Positions 23,703-35,261 of a stretch of 64,000 nt of DNA are shown here, one piece after another. The stretch spans positions 16,262 through 80,261 of the forward strand of contig CAXIPT010000044.1 in the NCBI GenBank assembly GCA_964030475.1. Direction: 5' to 3'. The first letter of the stretch is position 1, and the number at the start of each line of letters is the position of its first letter. The stretch comes from Tethya wilhelma. Lineage: Eukaryota; Porifera; Demospongiae; Tethyida; Tethyidae. The notes below the pieces were generated by a model. The model was not told where the DNA came from. It was given only the letters and a program-made list of their open reading frames with translations, and searched no databases. Both the position numbers and the translations under genes were made by a program.

Positions 23703-24039
23703 CAGTGGCGTATCTAACATGGTGCTCAGGGTGCTCGAGCACCCCCCTGGCTCAGAAAAAAATGACATCATCGCACGTAAAAGCAGTGCTCAAGACGAGC
23801 GCAGTTCAATGAATTATGCTTGAAATAAATAAAGTATAAGCTGATAAGACTTTAATCTCACATTCAAGAGTAAAATTTTACATAAGATTGGAGAAAAAGC
23901 CAAAAAAACTGCAGAACACGATGCCATCTCCGGTGCGATTGCATTAATAACTTTCTCACGTGATGCAAAAGTGGGCGTGGCTAGCCCAAAATTTTCGGGC
24001 GCTTTGCGCCCGCATTATATCAGCACCCCCATAACTGAA
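23703..24039. mobile_element. hAT-like non-autonomous element fragment
   Basis: Begins CAGTGGCGTATCTAAC, then GGTGCTCGAGCACCCC. The opposite terminus ACGCCACTG with the same GGTGCTCGAGCACCC motif ends the repeat at 38609. CAGTGGCGT termini are common in hAT elements. The fragment stops at the single N at 24040. Confidence 0.6.
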
Positions 24040-24040
24040 N

Positions 24041-24712
24041 CATTCACTGCCAAGATTGACTACCTTGTATACTCAGAGTATTTAAATACCAGTTTCCCTC
24101 CTTGCTTATTTTCAAAGAAAATATTGTGAAGGAGGAGCCTTGGAACGAGACTAATGCTGACATATTCAAGTATCATACAACGAGCAATTAATTGCAGAAC
24201 GTTAGCCATGTCACATAACTGCTCAAACCTCAGCATTTTTGCTAAGTGGGTGGCTGTTTTTTCCTTCTTGTGATTGAGAGAGTCCAAGAATGTAAACTAC
24301 GCCTTCCTGTGACTATTGAGAGCATACTGACTCCAAAACACCCAATTTACTGGCCTGTAAGATGACTATCTCATGCTGAAAGAGTGAAATTCAGTTCTGC
24401 AATCAGTGGTGAGTGTTACTGATAATTGATCTAGCATTATTAATTTTAATCTGATGTTAAACTTGTCTAATTTATGAGAGCAGCTGTAGCTACAGCTTAT
24501 AATATAATATGCACATATAATGATCAGAAGTGTAGCATTCCCATGCAGCTAGTAGCTATTCTTCTTCTAAATGCCCTGCTGTACACTGAGCTGGCTAGCT
24601 ATGGCAACATGACAAAGGAGGAGGATCTAGCTTGGTTGAAACTGTGTTGTAGATATGTTATTTACTACCACATAGCCTAGATAATTGCTATAAGTGTTAT
24701 TTACTTATACTG
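24041..24712. other. Unassigned sequence
   Basis: Contains a lone GGAGCCTTGGAACGAGACTA terminus (about 24131) like the MITEs at 39.4 and 42 kb. Nothing else is recognised. Confidence 0.4.
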
Positions 24713-24916
24713 CTAATTATTTTGCAGGCTGAAGTCGTCTATGTTGAGTGCTTTGTAACAGTATCTATAACTGCAAGTCAGAGATGCATGCCGGCAACTT
24801 GGCTTTGCAATGTTGGTGTATTCTTCACCCATCTTAAAAGCCGCCTTCCCACCATCAGCAAGAGTCAGAGTAACAGCCATCAAGAACAGCACTACACCCA
24901 GTGAATACATGATCAA
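24713..24916 (-). CDS. Candidate small secreted peptide (67 aa)
   Basis: A 67-codon frame on the minus strand starts with a textbook signal peptide: a short N-terminus, the hydrophobic run LGVVLFLMAVTLTLA, then a likely cleavage before DGGKAA. The mature part is about 45 residues with three Cys (CRHASLTC, then C). There is no homologue I recognise, no clear polyadenylation signal, and a second exon could exist. A chance frame in AT-rich DNA remains possible, because hydrophobic runs arise easily. Confidence 0.3.
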   Translation of the reverse strand: MIMYSLGVVLFLMAVTLTLADGGKAAFKMGEEYTNIAKPSCRHASLTCSYRYCYKALNIDDFSLQNN

Positions 24917-25326
24917 GGAATTCCAAGCATGGAATTGCAGAGATTTGCAAACTGATTACTGATCAATATATGTGCACTAGCAGTCTGCATACAAATGCAC
25001 AACAGTAAAATGTATGGTAAATTGTATATTAATAAGTTCTTATAAATCACTTTCTCCCCCCCCTCCCCAAATCCCTATCAGAGACAAATACACACACATT
25101 GTCACTCTTGCGCTTAAGGCTGCTGTACACCCCAACAGTGTCATGATGAGATCAAGCAATGCAATTGATTTGATCGCTGTGAATGCCATCCATAAGCATA
25201 TGTGTACAGTACTGAGCCATAGAGTAGCATCTGCATTTTAGTGAGCTTGCGCAAGCACATAATTATGGCTAAAACCTTTATTGGTGCAAAAAGGGTTAAA
25301 ATTTTCACTGGCTAACGTTCTGCATA
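24917..25326. other. Unassigned sequence
   Basis: No repeat termini or coding exon seen. Confidence 0.4.
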
Positions 25327-25467
25327 CACCACTTATCATATGTACGGTAGTACATATAGTAGGAATGGGTCGAATGTCCCATAGGCACAATACAAAATGT
25401 TTATCATACGTACGGTAGTACGTATAGTAGGAATGGGTCGACTGTCCCATGGACACAATACAAAATG
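25327..25467. repeat. Tandem pair of a palindromic repeat terminus
   Basis: The segment TACGGTAGTA followed by a GTAGGAATGGGTCGA-type motif, TGTCCCAT and CACAATACAAAATG occurs twice (about 25327-25395 and 25401-25467). The same terminus appears inverted at 33412-33465 and 61880-61925. Confidence 0.8.
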
Positions 25468-27540
25468 TTGGTCACTGTAAAAATATAGTCACACAAAATT
25501 AATGTTAGTGTATTTTGAGTGAGCAGGACATTTGCTATCGCTAATTTAATTAGTGAATTGTGAATGGGTGTGTCCAAGATTTCTATATCAAAATATACAA
25601 TTGAAAACAATTGAAAATAAAAGTGTTCAGGAGGTGCTGGAGCCTCGTGCAAAAAGTAGCCACCAGAAGTTGTCTTCGAACAAGTGACCGGAAATTAGAA
25701 CACATCAAAGCACTTCAAAGCATTCTTTAAAAACCGCAGACCGCAGGCACTTAAAAAAAAAAAAAAAAAAGAAAAGAAAAATGACTCATAAAATACTGTA
25801 TGGATGGGTTTTGTGCATGCAATAGGATGGCTGTATAGTGATATGCATGAAAATGTGTAGTAAGTTTCCAGGATGGCTAGCGGAGAGTGTGTGCTAGCTG
25901 TGACTTCAAAGTCACCAAGTGTGTGTTGAGTGTGATTGACTTTTGACCTCTGACCTTTGACCCCTCTGCCACATAGATGAGCTCAAAGTGATTCTGTACA
26001 GGAAAACTTGAATTGGACAGAGGTGTATAAAATCCATTTTTCTTCCCTGGTGAAAAGTAGAGAGAGGCAATGAGGTATATGTGAGCTTGTAGGGTGTTTA
26101 TGTGTCTTGAATATCATGCTGAGTTTTTGACTAGGTGGGAACAATTTTCCTGTTTACCTGTTAGACATTTTGTGAGAGAATGTGTTTGTCAAAAGTGTAC
26201 ACATAGTACAAAAAGCCTTCTACAGACTTGATGAGCAGTTTTTTTTACATTTTTTCAACGTAGGTTTTTTTTTGTTCATCTGTTGCCTTTCAAGCCGCCT
26301 GGTAGTTGTTCCATTATGAGTGAGTGGCTATGGCAGAAAAATCCATTTTAGAGAGCTACTAAATTTGACCTTAAGGTTCCGGGATACAGGCAAAACAATT
26401 TCAAGACCACACTGCACATTATTTAGTATTTAGCAAAAAGTGCTCATTGCACAGTACTGAGACTTTACTCACTAGTTCAGCTATAATTTCTGTTGCTCTA
26501 GGCTGAATTTGGTTGTTGGCACAAGTTTAGCTAACAAAAGCGAAGAGCTCATAATTTAGCAATTTTTTGACGTCAAATATCTGCAAAAGTAGGCTTAGTG
26601 GAATTAATCAAGGCAGACACACAGAAATACAACTGCAATTGTGAGGGTCTAGCAAAGAGTTTGTTAAAAATTGCTTACTTGCTTGGGAAATATAGTGAGG
26701 TTTGTTGATTCTTGACTCACGCTGAGGTCGGGTCTGCTCACTGTACGAGTGTTTTGTTCATTTTGTAAAGCAGTATTCCACAAAAACGCTTTATCAGTCC
26801 CTAGTCAGTATAAAAAATCAGCTGTCAAAGCACTAAAACAAAGATAAACTGCCTTATCAATGCTTAGGTTTGACGTCAAAAATTTTATGGCCATATCTCC
26901 ATCATTTTGAACTAAACTGATACTGATTTTTAAGAAAAAATTTCGTTTCGTTTAATAAAATACAAACAGTATCCCGAAACCTTAAGGTTAGAGGTTTTTG
27001 AGTGGGCGGGGATCAAAATAAAACAGTAATGATATTCATAGGCTCATAGAAACTCGTGATACTATCACAAAACCAAGAGGATTTGGTCTCAAAATGGCTG
27101 ATTATTGCAAAAGGGTCAAAGGTCAAATTTAGTTGCTCTCTAAAATTGCCATTGCTACTCACTCACCGGGAACAACTACCAGGCAGCTTGAAAGACAACA
27201 GATGAACGAAAAAATGTACGTTGAAAGAAAGCAAAAAAACTGCTCATCAAGTCTGTAGTAGGCCTACACAGCCATCCTATTGCATGCACAAGACACACCC
27301 ATACACTATTTTAGGAGTAATCCGCGGTTTTCAAAGAATCTTTGAAGTGCTTTGAAGACAACTTCCGGTCGCTAGTTTTTGCACAAAAATGATCTCTAGC
27401 ACCTCCTGAACACTTTTATTTTCAATTGTATATTTTGATATAGAAATCTTGGACACACCCCTTCACAATTTACTAATTAAATCAGCGATAGCAAAAGTAC
27501 CCCCCACTCAAAATACACCAACCTTAAACTTCAAAGTTAG
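25468..27540. repeat. 2-kb foldback repeat with a MITE at its centre
   Basis: The left arm (25495-25735, 25790-25840, 26210-26370) matches the reverse complement of 27540-26990, with about 370 bp missing from the right arm. Shared blocks include GGAGGTGCT, TGTGCATGCAATAGGATGGC and GGCAACAGATGAAC (inverted). A related, longer arm is present at 40354-41063. Non-coding. Confidence 0.75.
26375..26981. mobile_element. MITE with TTAA duplication, termini like the Mutator-like/YqaJ element
   Basis: TTAA at 26371-26374 and 26982-26985. Left end GGTTCCGGGATACAGGC, right end CAGTATCCCGAAACC. The end GGTTnCGGGATAC is shared with the element at 43.6-47.3 kb, so this is a plausible non-autonomous derivative. 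The 607-bp interior is non-coding and carries two TTTGACGTCAAA-like motifs. Confidence 0.82.
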
Positions 27541-28039
27541 TCAGAGGCTCTCACTGACAGATTACCAACTGAATGCATGGCCTAAAACTTTCAAAAAGTT
27601 TTCTCAGCACTCGTATATAGAGGACGTTAGTGGGAAGCCACAATAGTGCCATATTTGTTCTCCTAACGTACTTACATACGTATATACTTACTTACTTTCT
27701 GACTGACTTACTTGAAAAGGATTTCCAGAGCACCAAAATGTGTTGAGCCTACTTTGACAGCACAAAGTAAGTTCTTTTCATGGGTACAACATCTTTATAC
27801 TTGTTTTGATTATAAACAGGCCTAAACAAAAACTAGAAAACTTTGAAACTTAGTGTATAAATTCATGTTAGTTAGAGTTCAAAGGTCATTAATTGTCTAT
27901 CCACATCTCATTATTATGCGCATGTGCATTAGCCTTTCCAACTATTGTAGTGCATGTAGCTGTTACTCAAGCTTTATGTAGGGACTAACCAGTCTCTGGT
28001 GGTCTCCACACTGTAGTGTTGAAAACAGTGAGTTAATAA

Positions 28040-28420
28040 GTAGTAAAAATTTCAAAAAAAAAATTAGTAATGTAGGAATGGGCAGTGCGGTAAAAAGTAT
28101 TGGAACACAAGGCATGTCTCAAATTCGGCACATGACTACTTCATTAATTCTTGCCTGACAGTTAAATTTAAGTTACCTGTCTGTTATAGTTTGCTCCAGT
28201 GCTTAGCCTACTGATTTGTACTGAGAATTTGAACCAATGCAATAATAACCTACAGCACTATTGTACACATCATTGCATTTATGTCACACTTAGGATCCAT
28301 ATGAGGGATCGAGAATATAAATTAAGTAGTCATATGCCAAATTTGAGACGTGCCTTGTTCCGATACTTTTTACCGCACTGCCCATTTCTACATTACTAAT
28401 TTTTTTGAAATTTTTACTAC
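28040..28420. repeat. Hairpin MITE (GGAATGGGCAGTGC family)
   Basis: The arms of about 105 bp are inverted copies: TAGGAATGGGCAGTGCGGTA on the left and TACCGCACTGCCCATTTCTA on the right, extending outward through a T-rich/A-rich pair. Partial copies at 31843, 41068, 60880 and 61205-61330. Confidence 0.82.
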
Positions 28421-28949
28421 TGGTGATCCTAAAAATCTAACAAAATAAAATTGAGTCTTCAAACTTGCTCACAGCCTCTCACTGACGGATTACCAATGCC
28501 TAAAATTCACATGACCTTTCCCTAGCACTCGTAGAGAGAGCTAGTAGGAAGCCACAATAGTGACATTTTAACTTACGTATATACGTGCGTACTTCCTAAC
28601 TGACTTACTTGAAAAGCATTTCCAGAGAACCAGAAAGTGTTATTAAGCCAACTTTGATAGCACAAAGTAACTCCTTTTCATAGGTACTACATTCCTTGAT
28701 ACTCGTTTTCATCACAAATAAGCCTAAACAAAAACTAGAAAGCTTTGAAACTTAGAGTATAAATTCATGTACTTCAATGTAGCCATCTCTGTAGGTAGAG
28801 TTCAAAGGTCATTCACGTGGCATTAAATGTGCATGTGCATTAGCTGCTCTAGCAGCCAACGTACGTAGCTGCTTCTCAGATAACTCAAGCTTTTTATAGG
28901 GACTAACCAATCTCTGCTGGTCTCTTCACTGTAGTGTTGAAATAATGCA

Positions 28950-29330
28950 GTGTACGAATGGGCAGTACATTATAAAGTAATTGAACTAGGAGTGGTCTCA
29001 ATTTCGGCACATGACTACTTCATTTTTGTGCCCAAGTCTTGGCTGGTATTAATCTAATCCTGCATGCTATACTTAATTTATTCCACTTTTTAGTCAAGTG
29101 ATAAGATTGGCAGGAATTTGAACCATTAATGTGATAAAAATTAATGTGATACTGATAAGCCATTCAAGTACGTATCATTCTTTGAACCATTTAAGACATA
29201 AATATAGCTATGTATGAGGGATAATGATGAAAATGAAGTAGTCATGTGCCGAAATTGAGATCATTCCTTGTTCCAATTCTTTTTAATGTACTGCCCATTC
29301 CTACACTGCTTATTTTTTTGAAATTTTAAC
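28950..29330. repeat. Hairpin MITE, second copy
   Basis: Same family, arms from GTACGAATGGGCAGTACATT to AATGTACTGCCCATTCCTAC. More diverged than its neighbour. Confidence 0.78.
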
Positions 29331-29390
29331 TACTTGTATTATATCTTGGCCACTTTTACCGGTGGTATACTAAAGTGGATATTCCCAGTA

Positions 29391-29614
29391 CGGTAGTACT
29401 GGGTACATAGGAATGGCACGGGTGCCCCATTAGCGCAATACAAATATTCACGCGAATAACTCTGCAAAAACTAAGCGCTTGGCACTAAAAGGCTTCTTAA
29501 GCTACTATTTAGCTCTTTCTCTTTCTAACAAGCCTAAAAACATGGCCTAAAAGTACCAAACAAAAATAAACAAAAATATGCCAAACCTCCAATTTTCTCC
29601 ATCTTCTTCTTCTT

Positions 29615-29645
<31 letters not shown>

Positions 29646-30185
29646 TTCTTCTATGTTGGCAAGCCTTTTCTCAGAGACCGCTCACTTTCAGAAGCTGATT
29701 CTTGAACGAATAAACTTGGTATCTTTGTCTTCAGTCGCTTTTTGCATCGGTTATTCGTTTCTCTAGCTGAGTCGCTAGATACAAGACGAAAAGCGCCTTC
29801 TAGAATTCTCCGTATGGCAGCCATTCATTTCTCTACTCATTAATAAATTCATTAGCTACTTTGGAAATCAAAGTGACGACCCTTTCCAGTTAGACAAGTG
29901 TGCGTTATTTGGAATCCGAATATGGAATATTCGCTGCCTGGTTGTGCTTTCAGCCTTGAATATTCAGGAGGTGAATAGACTACTTTGTTACATAGTTGTC
30001 ATTGTAAGAAGATGAGCAGCTGCTTCACTGACATTGCTGATATTGTAGATTATAACATAAGCTATAATATCCATGCTGATAGTGTACAAGTAACTACCAT
30101 ATACACACGAACTTAACTGTGATGTAGAATTATGAAAAAATGAGAACAAACAAGTGAAAAAAACATTGGAAATGTAATGAGACAT
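29391..30185 (+). repeat. Family A + module iii + hairpin arm, ending in a gap
   Basis: Starts ATTCCCAGTACGGTAGTACT, has a long CTT microsatellite at 29602-29645, module iii at 29915-29975, and one hairpin arm (CATTGGAAATGTAATGAGAC) running into the N gap. It shows the order body, variable module, hairpin within one copy. Confidence 0.78.
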
Positions 30186-30222
30186 NNNNNNNNNNNNNNN
30201 NNNNNNNNNNNNNNNNNNNNNN
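30186..30222. other. Assembly gap (37 N)
   Basis: Run of Ns in the loop of a hairpin repeat, a typical place for assembly failure. Confidence 1.
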
Positions 30223-30285
30223 GTCCCGTTGTTTGCGTTTGTGTGTGTGTGTGTCTCTGTCTGTCTGTCTGTCTGTCTGTCTGTT
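30223..30285. repeat. (GT)n/(TCTG)n microsatellite
   Basis: Successive GT and TCTG runs directly after the gap. Confidence 0.9.
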
Positions 30286-30289
30286 CTGG

Positions 30290-30890
30290 GATAATGTGAA
30301 GAATGGCAGCTCCAAGTTCCAAACCGAAGGTACTTACATTCATGAATCGAAATTATCCTGAAAATGGTGTAGAATCTTGGAAGACACTGTAGTTTCTGAG
30401 ATACGAGGCTTTTGTGCTTCTCTGAACGCTTACCTTCAAAACTGCACCCATAAATCACGCCCCACGTATAGTGTGCATTATCTAGAAATACAGTTGGACT
30501 GGATGTGCTTCAGATGACAAAACTCTGGCTCTCAGCCTCTAGATGTGATGTGCTTGGCTCAAGTGGCTTAGCTGCTTGCACAGGTAAGTAACTTACTTGA
30601 TTGCAAGCTAAAATTCTGAGCTTACTAGTAATTGTGTCAGTGTGTTTACCAGTGAACTTCGACATGCTTCCAGCTACTGAGTTAGCTAAGCTGCATGGTC
30701 ACCAAGTACTGATATTACATGATTCAGGTAGCCCATAGGTTTGCTCAATAGCATCTGACAACAGCTGATATAATCATAGCATTGCTCATCTGGTTCGTTG
30801 TCTGTGTGTGGTTGCTTCATCACAAGTTTCAAGTGACAGAGTGCGCCGAGGCTTGTGCACCATCAGTGCCTTTATTACTATATGGTAAAT
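30290..30890 (+). repeat. Family D repeat
   Basis: Interior matches 950-1095 and 32690-32830. The right end is GCGCCGAGGCTTGTGCACCA near 30845. Confidence 0.6.
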
Positions 30891-32050
30891 TGACTCAATG
30901 TTATGATAGTGAGTCAAGGATTTGTTAGGATGTGTTCTTGAGTGAAAAATGCTGTAAACAAGTCAAAATTTCTTTTCTTTGTTATTCCGTAAAACTCTTG
31001 GTAATACTGACCTTGTCAACAGTTTGACTACTGTTGTGGTAGTATTCATAAGTTAACCGTCTTTTGCTGATGTACCCAGAGTTGCTACTTTTGTATAAAC
31101 TAATAACTTTATGCACTCAATCATAGTGACTGAAACTGCATAAGAGAACTTTTGAATATTGCAGAAAGCCTTTTCATCTTCTCAAGTAGTGTATTTTGCC
31201 CAGTTGAGCTGCTCCATTGGCCCACCTTAAAAGTGTTTTTACTATACCTAAGATAATAATTTGTTTAGTATCTCCCCATCCCACTGCGGTTCCAAGACGA
31301 AACGCACACAACATGAAGCCATATGGTGAAGGAAGTTCTCGGCTAAAATTGAAGAATCCTTTTTCAAACCACAAATATTTTATTAAACGACCATAGTGTT
31401 TGATTTCACTAGCATATCACTTGAAAGCACAATTCGCATGCTTTGAGGAAATTGCAATCCCAGGTTTCAGAAGTGAAGCATATTTGAGTTACAGCAAATT
31501 CAAATCAGCAAAAAATACCCAAAAATTTTGAAATTTTAGACACCTGTAACACAGAAACTATACAAGTTTGGGGGCTATAATTGTATTTCAGTAAATCACC
31601 TAAGGTACAGTACCTGTTCACCAAGTCTCGGCAACAAGTATACAATTTGTGCGTTTATTTGACATGGAATGACCCATACGACAAAGCTAGCTTTGCCCCT
31701 AGGCTCCCCTTTGACCTTTCACATGAAAAAGAAAGAAAGCCTCATAACAATGATCACGTGGGCATAAAACAGGGTAGAATGGTGAAAATTGCATGTGGTC
31801 GGGTGACTCTGCTTAGGCTTGTTGCTCACTTTTAATTTAGGCAGTGTAGGAATGGGGAGTGCTGTAAAAGGCAATGAAACAAGGCAAGTCTCAGAATTTC
31901 GGCACACGACTACTTCAGCCGAGTCAATTCGAGACTAAGTTTGATTAATGAATCACATGGATTATGAGTCAAACAATTGGCTCACGAGTCATTGCATCGC
32001 TCAAATCATTTAGCTAATTTAAATGAAGCAATAGGCATGTACTAAAGTTA
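30891..32050. other. No gene recognised
   Basis: A partial hairpin MITE arm (TAGGAATGGGGAGTGCTGTA) lies at 31843-31915. Nothing else is assigned. Confidence 0.4.
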
Positions 32051-32313
32051 TACGGTAACAAGAATAAAAAACATAGAAATGTAATGAAATGGCTAAATCG
32101 TAAAAGTGGGCAAACAAGATAGGATTGGTTGTCAGTTGAGTAAGCTAGGAGTTCATCCCTATGTGTTTCAGTTTATGTTCATCTCCCTTGTTCGCCCACT
32201 TTTAGTGGCAAATGCTCAGTTTTTTAGAGTTATTTTCATAGATATTTGTATTGCGTTAATGGGTCATCCGTGCCATTCCTATGTAGCCAGTACTACCGTA
32301 CTGGGAATATACC
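32051..32313 (-). repeat. Shortened composite: hairpin joined directly to family A end
   Basis: Hairpin arms (AAACATAGAAATGTAATG; GTTCGCCCACTTTTA) pass straight into the last about 110 bp of family A, ending CTACCGTACTGGGAAT. An internal-deletion form of the composite. Confidence 0.75.
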
Positions 32314-32589
32314 AAATAAAGAGGCTCAGTTACTTTCAGTTGGTTCTGTGTGTCAAGTTGGTAGCAGCATCTTAGTATAATAAGGCAGTCTAAGTCTTCA
32401 TGTTTGCGGATTACTAGCAAAGCAATTGGTCCATAGCAGTCTGGCTGGTTAGTGGCAGGTTAAAGTGCAGCGCAGCTCAGCTTACTGTCAGCTCCAGCAA
32501 AGTTACTCCACGTCTACGTCTATGCAAGTACGCATGACGACCTTTACCAGAGCGTTGACCGCTTGAAGTCCTAAAAGTGTACATCAGAT

Positions 32590-33215
32590 AAAGAATCGTT
32601 TACAGTAGTCGTTTTATTTGTCTGCCTGTCTGTTTAATTGAAAAATCGCACGAAAGGCAGCTCTAGCGACAAAATTGATGGTACTTACATTCATAAATCT
32701 GAATTATTTTGTAGAATTACACTTTTGCTGTCTAAAGCACTATAAGTTGCTGAGATTTGAGGCTTTATGCTTCTTTTTAGTGCTTAGCTTCAAGGCCATG
32801 CCTACTGATCTAGTGTGTGTTATCTAGAATCCGTGTTGAATTCAATAATGCTCATAGTGCTCTATGCTGCTGTCGCCGTCAGTTACTGTTAGTGTTGCTT
32901 GGCAGGCATTGGCTGCATGCATGGTCACTAACTCAGCAGACTCAGGTACCAGCAGTGTATTCAAGGGGGTGCTCGAGTACATCCCTTCAGCTCGCAAAGG
33001 TGTCATGAATATATTTAGTCACTTTGCCTTTGGCCTTTGATCTATGTCACAAGTGGGCTACATTGTATGATACACTTTTACACAATACCCAGAATATGGA
33101 TACACTCAGTATACATGAATTTGTATATATCATGAGCTAACAATTATACAAGTTGAGTGTGCCAAGGCTTGTGCACCATCGGTGCCTTCATTTGTCTGAA
33201 AATCGAATTCAAGTA
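32590..33215 (+). repeat. Family D repeat, longer copy
   Basis: Matches 870-1090 (AGGCAGCTCTAGCGAC, CTAGTGTGTGTTATC) and ends GCCAAGGCTTGTGCACCATC near 33180. Confidence 0.6.
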
Positions 33216-33239
33216 AATCAGTTAGGAAGATGGAAGGAA

Positions 33240-33470
33240 GGAGAAAACAAAATTGCACTAGTTTGGCTTCTCGACAATGCTCACTCCAGAGTACTCTAAG
33301 AAGTTTCAGTGAGTTTTATTGGTGTATACAGTTAGAAACTGTCTAAGAGCTTGAGGCTACTAAGCAACTTTTAATATATCCTGAGAGTTTATAACCATCA
33401 ACATTTTATCTATGGGACATCCAACCCATTCCTACTATACATACTATCGTACGTATGATAGTAGATTCAC
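33240..33470 (-). repeat. Diverged copy of the 25.3/61.4 kb repeat
   Basis: Inverted relative to 25401. Holds TATGGGACAT and the palindromic end TACTATCGTACGTATGATA. Confidence 0.55.
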
Positions 33471-33540
33471 TGATTGTCATGTGTGACCAGGCCCACTGTT
33501 AAAATTGGTGCTCAATACTATTTTTGTGCTCTTTATTAAC

Positions 33541-33905
33541 CCTCGGCGTGCATGCGTAGCACGTGCGGAGGGTTACAGAAGCGTAAGGCTTACGCCACGC
33601 CTATTGTATACGCCCAAGTAGGTGTGCGGTGTTTAGAAATTACACGTGGTCTGACTGCTTTTGCGAGCCCTTACTGTGTTCTTCGTAGATATCTGCTTTA
33701 ATCTGCTGATTGGGTGTTCTTTGAGTTGTGAGTTGCTATAATATTATTTTCTGTGTGTGTGTGTGTGTTTCCTAAGCTATGCCTCGATAGCCTTCTCAGA
33801 GTCAATGCCTAATTAATGCATTGATGTAATAAATATCGTATTGTATAGACAGTGTGTATTACAGTGTATATACGCCGAGGGTTGTGCACCATGCATATGG
33901 TGCCT
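33541..33905 (+). repeat. Family D repeat with both ends
   Basis: Left CCCTCGGCGTGCATGCG and right ACGCCGAGGGTTGTGCACC form an inverted pair CCCTCGGCG/CGCCGAGGG. An internal GT microsatellite is at about 33753-33768. Confidence 0.65.
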
Positions 33906-34222
33906 TTCATTCAATCTGTATTACTAAACTACTGGTACTTGGCTAGTCTTCTGTACTTACTAATTGTGTCACTTCTATTAGATTAATGTGAAAAGCCAAT
34001 TAAAGACATCTAGCAAGATTAATCAAGAAAATCCAGAATTGTATGTTCTATACCTATATTATAGTTACTGTGTTATATTGTGCATTAAATGGATAAATGA
34101 TGTACTTAATTTCAGGGCTAATTGGCAGTGTGATAAGAGTGGAAAGCCTATTTTGCAAACAGGTACGTACTCTAATATATTTTTATATATGTATGTGTGT
34201 GTTTGTGTTATATCAAGAGCTC

Positions 34223-34590
34223 ATTCCCAGTACGGTAATACTGGGTAAACAGGAATGGCACAGAGGGCCCATTGACAAGCACAATACCATTAATATTCAC
34301 ATGAATAACTCGGCAAAAACTGAGCACTTGGCACTATTAAGGCTTCTTAAGCTTCTATTTAGCTCGTTCTCTTTCAAATGAGCTTAAAACATTGCCTAAA
34401 CCATTGCTAAAGCACCAAAGTAAAGTATGCCAAACCTGCAATTTTCTCCATCTTCCTTGGCTTAACTTTTATCAAGGACCATTCACCTTCAGAAGCTGAT
34501 TCTTGAACGAATGACGGTTCCTTGTTGACCTTTAGTCGTTTTTTGCCATCAGTTTTTTTTGTATCTAACTTAAACTCATGCATTATTCCT
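34223..34590 (+). repeat. Family A repeat, truncated body
   Basis: Starts ATTCCCAGTACGGTAATACT and fades after the GCCATCAG motif at about 34553. Confidence 0.75.
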
Positions 34591-35261
34591 TAAAAAAATA
34601 AAATCCCCAAAAAAATTATTTTTTTTTGCAAGCAATGGCTGACAACTCCGTAAGGGCTACTGTCTCAAAGTCAAACAAAAAAGAAAGCTACCAAAGGCCA
34701 GCAACCACAAAGTGAGTTTACTGTAGGTCATGAACCATTACTAGAACCTACTGAAAAGAAAAAAGGTCATTTATCCATCATGTGTGAGGGTGAATGCTAA
34801 GCCTAGTTACACAAGGGCTGTGCTGGTCTATCAAAAAAAGATTGCGAATTCTATTCTAGTTCTAAAGCATCCTATCATTGCCTTCATTGTATAAGCAAAG
34901 CACAACTAGTTGGGTGGAGCCTGACTTTCGCCAAAAATCGGGAAGTGGGTGGCAGCCCTATATACTACAACTTGTTCTGGGATATTGTGCAACATCCACA
35001 AAAGTTTGCTTAGTTAAGTAGATGTGGTGTAATTAGCAGTTATGTATATTGTCCGTAGAACAAGTGAACCATTCCTGTTATGAGAAAGACATGCATTAAT
35101 TGAGGCAGGAATTAATCAAAAACTCATAAAGCTTAGAGGCAATGCAATCTTTGTAAGAGGATCCAAGTATTATATATGGAAGCATTTCTCCATCAAGATT
35201 CAAATGACAGCTGACTAAGGGAGTCTGAAAACAGTGGACTGGACCACTGGAATGGATCACA
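34591..35261. other. Unassigned sequence
   Basis: A 25-codon ATG frame at 34635 ending at a good GTGAGT donor (34712) was seen but has no supporting partner exon. Otherwise nothing. Confidence 0.35.

Larger units (their letters stand above)
27530..29330. repeat. Diverged tandem duplication, about 900-bp unit
   Basis: 27530-28420 and 28440-29330 are collinear (CTCTCACTGAC, GACTTACTTGAAAAG, CCTAAACAAAAACTAGAAA, TAGGGACTAACCA), each ending in a hairpin MITE. An inverted third copy lies at 61365-61880. Confidence 0.75.

Noticed and set aside
29578..29766. A Ser-rich frame over the CTT tract
   Set aside because: It is a translation of a microsatellite within family A; other copies do not keep the frame.
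34635..34711. Possible first exon (ATG, Lys/Ser-rich, GTGAGT donor)
   Set aside because: Only 25 codons, no partner exon found, and it sits between decayed repeats; a chance splice-like site is likely.
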